Shown here in pieces: positions 8,552 through 17,300 of a stretch of 64,000 bases of DNA; the first letter of the stretch is position 1, and each line of letters begins with the position of its first letter. The stretch lies in contig NZ_MZGS01000017.1 in the NCBI RefSeq assembly GCF_003111625.1, positions 90,458-154,457 on the forward strand, read 5' to 3'. Both the position numbers and the translations under genes were made by a program. The notes under the pieces are model-generated. The model was not told where the DNA came from, ran no database searches, and saw nothing but the letters and a program-made list of their open reading frames with translations. The DNA comes from Methanobrevibacter thaueri. GTDB lineage: Archaea > Methanobacteriota > Methanobacteria > Methanobacteriales > Methanobacteriaceae.

Positions 8552-8829
8552 TTTTTGTGATAAGAAGGGTCGCATCCTCAAGAAGACTGCTCAGAAAGAG
8601 AATGTATAAAGCACCACATTCCAGACACAGGGTTCCGAAATATTATCGAGAGAACAAAAACAAGGCCAAACCACATCAGGAAGATTTCAAGAAAATGAAC
8701 GGACCCCAAATAAAACCTAGAAGAAGACCGAAAAGAGAGGTTATTGAAGGGTTTAAGATGTCTTACAGGTATAAGTATTACATGCAAGGCAAACAAGAAG
8801 AAACAGATGAAGAAGAATTAGATGATTAA
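8548..8829 (+). CDS. Small basic hypothetical protein
   Basis: A 93-residue protein with a strongly basic N-terminal two-thirds (RRVASSRRLLRKR, PRRRPKREV) and an acidic tail (EETDEEELDD). The charge suggests nucleic-acid contact, but no known domain is visible. The start is uncertain: GTG at 8548 overlaps the previous TGA, and another in-frame GTG lies at 8557. It is translationally coupled to the preceding gene. Confidence 0.6.
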   Translation: MIFVIRRVASSRRLLRKRMYKAPHSRHRVPKYYRENKNKAKPHQEDFKKMNGPQIKPRRRPKREVIEGFKMSYRYKYYMQGKQEETDEEELDD

Positions 8830-9084
8830 TTCTTCTTTAGTAATTATTTTTTTATCAGAATGAATATCTAAAATCAGACCGCTGAAAGCGTCATCATTTT
8901 TCGCAAGTTCACTGAAAAGTTCATCGGATACTTCAGTGGGTTTGTAATCAACTAATTCTAAATATTCAAAGCCTTTTTCATATTCATCCATATTTGAAAA
9001 GACAATTATTTTGAAATCATCAAGACTTCCAGTGACCAGGAAGTCCTTTTCATGATCCTCGCCGATTGTTGGACAGATATACAT
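8818..9084 (-). CDS. SseB-like short protein (paralogue 2)
   Basis: This 88-residue protein is the shortest of four SseB-like proteins here. It keeps the strand/helix pattern of the domain (FKIIVFSNMDEYEKGFEYLELV, then FSGLILDIHSDKKIITKEEL) but lacks the N-terminal half found in its neighbours. It follows the 147-residue paralogue directly, with adjacent stop and start, so the two are probably translated from one message. Confidence 0.6.
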   Translation of the reverse strand: MYICPTIGEDHEKDFLVTGSLDDFKIIVFSNMDEYEKGFEYLELVDYKPTEVSDELFSELAKNDDAFSGLILDIHSDKKIITKEELII

Positions 9085-9528
9085 CTAAAAATCACCATTC
9101 CTATCCATATTGAAGTTTTGTGAGTGTGGATTGATTACAAAACCCTGGAAACACTCGTCAGCTTCGGCCAAATCAGCAATGTCCTCTGGAGTAATGACCT
9201 TCAAGTCAAGCTTATCGAGAAACAGCTTGGATATCTTGGCGCTGCCGACGGCATATTCGCGCATGTCGGTAAAGATTGGAATTATGTACTCCCTGCTTGT
9301 TTCGGTAAGTGTCAGCTTGACCGGCTTTTCCGCCTCGTCAATCAGTGTGAAGTAAATCTCATCGGGATATGTGTCCCTGATGTTTTTCTTCACTGCCTCA
9401 AGCTCTATTGCATCTTCGCTTTTAAGCTTTTTGGCCATTTCAGCGTATATTTGAATATACTCCTTCAGTTGGCTTTTTGAAGCTTTGACGTTATTTTTCT
9501 GATAGTCCCGGTAATCTTCGAGTTTCAT
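9085..9528 (-). CDS. SseB-like domain protein (paralogue 3)
   Basis: This 147-residue protein has an N-terminal charged helix and the SseB core REYIIPIFTDMREYAVGSAKISKLF, ending with the family-typical FQGFVINPHSQNFNM. It is flanked head-to-tail by two other SseB-like genes separated by 0-2 bases, an evident operon read right to left from the promoter near 10130. Function is unknown for the family. Confidence 0.68.
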   Translation of the reverse strand: MKLEDYRDYQKNNVKASKSQLKEYIQIYAEMAKKLKSEDAIELEAVKKNIRDTYPDEIYFTLIDEAEKPVKLTLTETSREYIIPIFTDMREYAVGSAKISKLFLDKLDLKVITPEDIADLAEADECFQGFVINPHSQNFNMDRNGDF

Positions 9529-9530
9529 AT

Positions 9531-9965
9531 CTATTCACTGCAATCGTGGACGTTTTCTGAGAAAATTACGAAATCGCATTGAGGGGCGTCAATTGCAAGA
9601 CCTAAAAACTCGTCATCTTCAGAGTATGCTTGTACAATTGCGTTTCCAACCGCCTTGTCATATGCAAAATTAGCCTCACCGGATTCTTCAATGAATGATT
9701 CGATTGCCTTTTGTGCCTCTTCCTCGGAGGTGTAGACTGGTATGAAGAACTCTTCGTGTTCGTCGTCCTCTCCGCTGACAATCAATGCAACAACCTCTTC
9801 ATCTTCAGTGTCTGCGTTGTATACGATAGTGAATTCCTCATGGTATACCATATGATCGATTTCGTGGCCTAAATCATGTAATTCATCAGCCATCTCTTCG
9901 TTATCTTCGTCAAAATTATCTTCAAGTTCAATATATTTTTCAATTAATTCTTTAAGTTCGCTCAT
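9531..9965 (-). CDS. SseB-like acidic protein (paralogue 4)
   Basis: This 144-residue, very acidic protein is the first gene of the SseB-like operon. The N-terminal helix is DNFDEDNEEMADELHD; the SseB core is EEFFIPVYTSEEEAQKAIESF, ending FLGLAIDAPQCDFVIF. ATG at 9965 is preferred over an upstream in-frame ATG at 9998 because ACGTGAT lies just before it and the extension (FLKNLFLRDI) is not family-like. The ~165-bp leader region upstream holds a perfect 12-bp inverted repeat and a mini-ORF. Confidence 0.7.
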   Translation of the reverse strand: MSELKELIEKYIELEDNFDEDNEEMADELHDLGHEIDHMVYHEEFTIVYNADTEDEEVVALIVSGEDDEHEEFFIPVYTSEEEAQKAIESFIEESGEANFAYDKAVGNAIVQAYSEDDEFLGLAIDAPQCDFVIFSENVHDCSE

Positions 9966-10013
9966 AATATCACGTAAAAATAAGTTTTTTAAAAACAAAT
10001 GAACATTCTCTTC

Positions 10014-10049
10014 CTAAACACCACTAAAGGAATACAAGCGAATGCTCAT
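10014..10049 (-). other. Possible leader mini-ORF upstream of the SseB-like operon
   Basis: ATG at 10047-10049 opens an 11-codon frame (MSIRLYSFSGV) ending at TAG 10014-10016. An in-frame ATG at 10056-10058 would make it 14 codons. GGTGAT at 10057-10062, seven bases before the 10049 start, matches the ribosome-binding sites used by neighbouring genes. It lies in the predicted 5' leader of the 9965 gene. It is too short to call a gene on its own. Confidence 0.3.
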
Positions 10050-10062
10050 TTCAACCATCACC

Positions 10063-10114
10063 ATTGTTCATATTATAAAAAAATAGTACATAACAATATG
10101 AACAATACTATTTT
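10063..10114 (-). promoter_or_regulatory. Overlapping inverted repeats next to the SseB-operon promoter
   Basis: ATTGTTCATATT at 10063-10074 pairs perfectly with AATATGAACAAT at 10095-10106. A second pair, AAAATAGTA (10080-10088) and TACTATTTT (10106-10114), overlaps the first, so the two structures exclude each other. A minus-strand TATA-like TTTATATATG lies at 10127-10136, which would put the transcript start near 10105. The element could be an operator or a structured leader. Confidence 0.45.
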
Positions 10115-10144
10115 ACTTTTCAACATATATAAAGTTTTAGTTTT

Positions 10145-11089
10145 TTAGAAGGTTGATTCTATTGCTTTTATTAGGTTATATATAAATTCATTAGTTTTTA
10201 CATTAACATTGTTGAGCTTACCTAGTTGGATGACCTTGCCGTTCAGTGTGTCAATCTCTGTAGGTATCTTCCTTTTAATGTCCTGGTGTGTTGATGAGTA
10301 GTGGTTATAGGTGTCCGGAACCAGCTTTGAGTAGAACAGGTCCCTGTATTCCTCCGGACTTTGCCATAGGGTCTCATATGGGGATGCTTTGATGACCTCA
10401 AAAATCTCATCTATGATACTGTTCATTATCTCCAGTGTGTAGGGGTTTTCGGTCAGCTGGCCGTAGGTGACGTCCAGTATTGCGCCCAGAGGATTTAATG
10501 TGCAGTTGTAAAGCATTTTTGCCCACAGGTATTTGTCGACTTCATCGGTAATTTCACAGTTTATTCCTGATTCTGTTATCAAGTCAGCTATTTCCTGCAA
10601 ATCTTTCGGATCTTCTTTTTGAAGGGACCCGAGCAGTATAGGTTCGGTGTAGACTGTAACTTCACTGACATGTCTTTCGGGTCTTGTAAAACCTGTGATT
10701 ACCCGTGCTGAGAAGACCTGCTTTTTTGTGAAGTATTCAAGGTAAAACTCGTCATTACCGAATCCGTTCTGGAAGATGATTATTCTGGTGCTTTCCTTAA
10801 GAATGTCCCTGTGGTCATTCAGATTCTTTGCAATGTCCTCATTTGCGGTTGTTTTTGAGGCTATGAAAATGTAGTCGAAACTGTTTTTTGGGATGTCTTC
10901 ATATTTCTCATAGACCGGAACGTCCTTAATCTCATAGTGTGTGAACAGTCCTGTTCTTTTGATTCCGTTTTCCTTTATTGCTTTTGCTGTTTCGCCACGT
11001 GCATAGATTGATACATCTGCGCCCTGTGATGCGACTGAAGTTGCAAGTCCAATCCCGACACCGCCAGCACCTATAACTAGAATATTCAT
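10145..11089 (-). CDS. panE: 2-dehydropantoate 2-reductase (ketopantoate reductase)
   Basis: This 314-residue enzyme reduces ketopantoate to pantoate with NADPH, on the way to pantothenate and coenzyme A. The N-terminal NADP-binding motif is GAGGVG (residues 7-12); the Lys of the ASKTTAN segment and KYLWAKMLYNCTLNPLGAI in the C-terminal helical domain are family hallmarks. The gene stands alone between the SseB-like operon and the long intergenic region before the giant adhesin. Confidence 0.9.
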   Translation of the reverse strand: MNILVIGAGGVGIGLATSVASQGADVSIYARGETAKAIKENGIKRTGLFTHYEIKDVPVYEKYEDIPKNSFDYIFIASKTTANEDIAKNLNDHRDILKESTRIIIFQNGFGNDEFYLEYFTKKQVFSARVITGFTRPERHVSEVTVYTEPILLGSLQKEDPKDLQEIADLITESGINCEITDEVDKYLWAKMLYNCTLNPLGAILDVTYGQLTENPYTLEIMNSIIDEIFEVIKASPYETLWQSPEEYRDLFYSKLVPDTYNHYSSTHQDIKRKIPTEIDTLNGKVIQLGKLNNVNVKTNEFIYNLIKAIESTF

Positions 11090-11199
11090 ATTTTAACCTC
11101 AATTTTAATTTTGTCATTGGCAGGTAATATGATTTATTAAACCTGTTTTTATTGTTTTATCAAATAAAATTTAATCATATTTTAATTTTTATCAAGTAA

Positions 11200-11302
11200 A
11201 ACTTAAATTTTATATATAATATTTTATATATTCTTATAATGTAAAGTTAGATTTATTTTTTATTATTATAACTTTATAGAAAAATTTAATCGAAGTGGTT
11301 GA
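11200..11302 (+). promoter_or_regulatory. Probable promoter region of the giant adhesin gene
   Basis: The stretch before the adhesin start is almost pure A/T with two TATA-like candidates, TTTTATATATAAT near 11206-11218 and CTTTATAG near 11271-11278. The ribosome-binding site is weak (GTGGTTG just before ATG 11303). I cannot decide which TATA is used. Confidence 0.35.
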
Positions 11303-14300
11303 ATGAAGATAAATAAGAATATATTGATATGTGCACTTCTGTTGCTCATAATGCTATGCGTTATAGGCTCAGCAAGTGCAGAAGATACAAGTATAGATAA
11401 AAATTTAACCACATCCGATACTGATGAAATAGCTATTGAGGAAGGTTATTCTCAAGATGGCTTGGAAGTTTCGGATAGTGAAGAGAAATTAAGTGCTGAA
11501 CATACGGTAAATAGTTACAGTGAACTCACAACGGCGATAACAAATGCTGCTGATGGAGATACTATAATATTAAATGATGGTACTTATGAATTTCCAAGTT
11601 CTGCTGGAACTATAACATTAACTAAATCATTAACATTCAAGGGTGAAAGTAAAAATGGAGTATCAATTGTATCAGCTGGAACTTATAGTATTTTTTCAGT
11701 AACAGATAATGGTATTTCATTAAACATTCAGAATTTGAATTTTAATGGCGTGTCTACTTCAGGTAGCGGTATTGTTGCTATCGGAGGTACAGGAAATTTA
11801 GATATTAAGGACTGTAGTTTTGAAAATTGCCAAGCAAAAGCTGGAGCTGTTAGGTTTTTTGGTTCCGGTAATTGTACAATTAACGGTTTAGTTATTAAAG
11901 ACCATCAATTATCTTATTCTTCGGCTACAAATTATGCGGTTGCTTTAACTTTAACAGGAGCAGGAACATATACATTAGATAATGTTTTAATTGATAATGC
12001 CAATTACACTTGGACATCATCATCTACCCGAGGTGTAATTTATATTAGTAATCAAAATGCAAAAGCCATAATTAATAATTTAACAATTATGAATTGTGGT
12101 GGTAATATGTATGGAATAATAAATAATGCGGGAACAACTACAATTACTAATTCAAAAATTACTCGAAATACTATTCCGGGGGCAACTGGAAATGCAATTA
12201 TACGTAATTCAAATAAATTAACAATTAATCAAACAATAATTTCTGAAAATATTGCTTCAAATCCAAATGGAGGTTATATAATTCAAGATGCAGGTTCCTC
12301 TTCTGTAAAAACAGTATTAGAATTGAATTATAATAATATTTATGGAAATAATGCTACAAACATTTATGTTACTACTAATGATCAATATGTTGAATCTGTT
12401 AATGCGGATTATAATTACTGGGGCAGTAACTATGATAATTCAGATGAGCTTAAAACAGCAACAAATATCGAACAATCAACATGGGCAAATATGGAGGGTG
12501 ACAATTTTGTTGATCAAGATGGCCAACCATTAGCTAAAGAAATTCCTACTTTAAATGATGGTGGGGACGAACCTGAAGTTGAATATGACTTGTATGTGGA
12601 CTGTTATGCTGCTGATGGTGGAGACGGATCTAAACTCAATCCATTTAATTCTATTTCTGCTGCGGTAACTGCTGCGGATGATGGCAATAGTATTTTCATT
12701 AGGAATGGTATGTATACAATCGATTCTAAAATAGATCTTGGAAGTAAATCTTTAAGTTTCATTGGTGAAAGTAATGAGGGTGTTATAATCAAATCTGCCG
12801 TTAATACTGCAGTTTTTGAAGCTATTTCTACAGGTGTTAGTTTAAAATTAGAAAATTTAGTATTCAAAGACAGTTCCACATCTTCTATGGGCATAATTAA
12901 CTTTGGAAATTATGAAACTAATGCAAAATTAGAGGTTATTAATTGTACTTTTGATAATTGTAATGCTAAATTTGGAATGATACATGTTAAAACATTAGGT
13001 GATGCTACAATTTCTGATGTTAAAATTTATAATTCCAATTGTACTGTTAGTAAAGGGGCTAACGCGATTTACGTTCAATATGCTACTAATAATTTAGATA
13101 TTAACGGGGTTGTCATTGATAATTGTAATTATGTATCAACTGGAGGTTATTCATATGGAGTAATTTATATGAATGCTGCAGTATCTAATGCAATTATTGA
13201 TAACGTTTCAATTACTAATTGTAAAGGAAATATTTATGGTATAATTAATGCAAAAGGTAATACTGTCGTTAGGAATTCAAAAATTATGAACAATCAGTTA
13301 TCTGCATCTACTAATGATATATTCCGTTCTAATAATCCTGGTACATTAACTATCGAGCAAAATATTATCATAAACAATACTTGCGGTAGAATTTTTTACA
13401 GTAATCAACCTTCATCTTCTACAACAAATACTGTTTTAAATGCAAATTATAATAATATAGCTAATAATACTTATTCCACCATATATTCTGGAAGTACTGG
13501 TTGTGAAATAGATTTTGAATATAACTACTGGGGAAGCAATATTGCCCCAACCGATCCTAGCGTAACTCACTACGCAATCATGGACAGTCAAGGCCATTTC
13601 ACCGATGAATCAGGCAATGAACTTGCAAAGGAGATTCCAGTACCTTCCGAGGAAGGCGGAGATGAACCTGCAGTTTTAGACATTATCTATGTATCCGACA
13701 GCGGCAGTGATGATAATGACGGTTCAATGTCTGCTCCTGTCAAAAACATTGCAAAAGCTGTTGAACTTGCACAAAAAGGCAAAATTGTTATTTTGGCAGG
13801 CAACTACACTTTAACTGAAACATTATCCATAGATAAGGATTTGGACATTGAAGGTAGGGGAGCTGTTTTAATTAAAGGTTCTTCCCAAATAATTTCAACT
13901 TCAAAAGCCCTTAATTTAACCAACATCAAGTTTGACTCCACTGCTGATGTGACTGGTTCTATTATTTCAACCAATGGTGATTTAAACATTGATTCATGTG
14001 CATTTTATGCAGATACCCAATCAGGTAGTGCTATTTACGTTGACGGCGGAAATGCAAACATTGCCAATTCAATTTTAATAAATCCTACAGGTTATGCTTT
14101 AACCGTATCAAATGCTCCGGCCACTATTGTTGCAAATAACAACTGGTGGGGCAAAAACGATGCTGCAAACACAAATACCGATGTGGATTCATGGATTGTG
14201 ATGGATGCAGGCATTGACCTTGCAAAAATCAATGCAGGTGATGAGGTTACTATTACTGTCACATTCACAAAAACTAATGAAGGCAGTGATTATGCTGGAA

Positions 14301-17300
14301 CATTACCTGAATTCAATGTAAAAGTCACAGCAAATGAACTGAATGAAAACTTAAGTGTCAAAAACAATCAGGCAAGCGTCAAATACACTGTAAACGCCGA
14401 TGATGAGGCAACTATAACATCAGGCAGTGAAAACGTCTTAGTGCCTCTCAAATTATATGACCCTCCGGAAATCATTTATGTCGACGGTCAAAATGGTGAT
14501 GATACAAATGAAGGGGATGAAACACATCCTGTAAAAAGCATTTCAAAAGCGATTGAACTTGCCAAAAAGGGTAAAATCATCATTTTGGAAGGCACATACA
14601 CCATCGACAATACATTGACTGTAAATGATAATCTGGACATTACAGGTCAAGGCGATGTAATCATTGACGGTAATTCAAAACGTATCCTAAACAATAACGC
14701 TGACTTGAACATTACAAACATCCAGTTCACAAACGGGTTTGATTCATCAGCAGTCATTGTCAACAATGGCAATTTAACACTCGCAAATACACAGTTCTAT
14801 TCAAACGTTAACTTAAATGGATATGGAGCAAGCGTAGTGAGAAACAATAAGAAGTTAACCGTAACAGATTCCAAATTCTATGAAAACAAAGAAAGGTACG
14901 GAAACATCTACAACAATGCAGGTGAACTGTTAATCAGCAATTCCGAATTCTTCAACAATGATGTGACAACTGTTACAACAGTACCAAACGGTCTTGCAGT
15001 ATACTCTGAAGGCGGAAACGCTGTGATTGAAAATTCCAAATTCTACAACAACAAAGGTAATTTTTCAGTCATTTACTTCATGTCCAAGGATTCATTGAGC
15101 TCAAGTGTTGTTAACAACTTAACTGTTGATAACTGTACTTTTGACAACAATGAATTGGTCAGATATGGTGCAATCTACTCACAAAAAGCCAATACTACCA
15201 TCAGGGACTCAACCTTTACAGACAACATAGTCAGAAAAGGAAGTACTTCAGATGCTGACGGTGGGGCAATCTATGTCTATGGCCAAAAGGTAACTGTTGA
15301 AAAATCAGTATTCATAAACAATAAGGCAGATAGAGGAAATGACATCTACGTTTATGCTGGAGAATTGGAAATATCAAATTCAGTTTTAATCAATGAAAAC
15401 AGATATTCCATTGTAAACGCGTCTTCTGCAACTGTAACAGCCAATGATAACTGGTGGGGTGCAAACACTCCAAATGTTCCGTTTGCCGTTGAAAGATGGG
15501 TTGTAATGACTGTTTCTTCAAATGATACAGAAATCGAAACAGGTGACACTGTCGAAATTGTCGCTTCATTTGACAAGACAAACGACGGCAATGATTATGC
15601 CGGCGAATTGCCAGAAGTACTCAATGTAACCTTCAAATCAACCAGCGGCAATCTGAATGAAGTTAAAACAATTAAAAATAAGAAAGCTGAAGTTACCTAC
15701 ACTGTCGACACTGCAGATAAACAAATCACTGTCTCATCAGACGATGCAAACGAAACATTAAAGATTTCAAGAATTCTGGACATCGTCTATGTATCAGTAG
15801 ACGGTGATGATGACAATGATGGTGATAGGGATGCTCCTGTAAAAAGCATTGCAAAGGCATTGGAGCTTGCTGTGAAAGGTCAAATCGTTATCCTTCCAGG
15901 TACCTATAAGACAGGATATTTGGGAATCATCGATGAGGATTTAAACATCACCGGTGAAGGAAAAGTAATAATCGATGCTGACAACAACAACAGGGTTTTA
16001 TACATTTATAACACTTCAAATGTTGTTCTTAAAAATCTGATTTTCACAAACGGTTACACTGCCGAAGCTCTTGATGAAAGCGGTGCACTTATAGGCAGTG
16101 CAGGTAATCTGACTATCAACAATTGCACTTTCGCAAATTCAAGATCAGAGAAAAACGGTGGTGCAATATATAATGCAGGAAACCTTATAGTAATAAACTG
16201 TACTTTTGAAAACAATACTGCTGATGAATGTGGTGGTGCAATATTCACACAAAAATCCGGAAATGGAATCATTCCAAGTCTAACTGTTGACAATTCCGTA
16301 TTTAGAAACAACTCCGCTAAAGGAAAATCCAATTATGGTGGAGGAGCCATTTACATACAGCAGGCTGCCGACGGTGTATCAATCATAAATTCATTATTTG
16401 AAGACAACAAATGTATTGATTATGGTGGAGGGGCAGTTGAAATAGCTCAAACCAATGTTGCTTTAATCGACAACTGTACATTTAGATCCAACTCCGCTAA
16501 TGGCGAAGACTACAAGACCAAATCCAATTATGGTGGAGGTGCAATCAGCTTCAAAGGATTCTATTCAGATACCCGTGAAACATTGACCGTTACAAATTCT
16601 CTGTTCCTTGACAACACCGCTAACGAATACGGTGGAGGAGCAGTCTTTGCTATGTATTCAACAGTAAACCTCCAAAACTCCGTACTGATTAATAACGGAG
16701 ATGACAATGGAATTTACGTATACAGCAGGGATGCGGATATTGCTCCTGCCAAAGTCAATGCAAATGACAACTGGTGGGGTTCAAATGATGACCCTAAACA
16801 GTTCATCAATCGTGGAACAATTTCAAGATGGGCAATCTTAACAGTATCAAATGCTTCTGAAATAAGAGCAGGTGAAACAGTTACATTAACCGTTTCCATT
16901 AACAATTACACTACTGGCAGTTCTAATGGTAGCTTATCTAATCCTATCAAAGTAGAAAGGCCCGTAACTATTTACACAAACCTTGGAAACATTGAAGGAA
17001 CATTAATCAATGGTGAATTCACAACCGATTACACTGTTCCTGCAGGTCTAAAAATTATTTCAGCAACTGTTGATAGTGAAACACAAATATTATATGTTGT
17101 CACCACTCAGACTAATGTTGAAATTAGTAATATTACTGGATTAATGGGAGACAGGTTAAATTATGTCATTGCGGTTTCAACTAATGATGGATCCATTGTC
17201 AATACTGGTAATGTTGAATTATACTTCGGCGATGACTTGATTGCAACAATCCCTGTTTATAATGGACAGGCTGAAGATACAATCCTCATCAATAAGCAAA

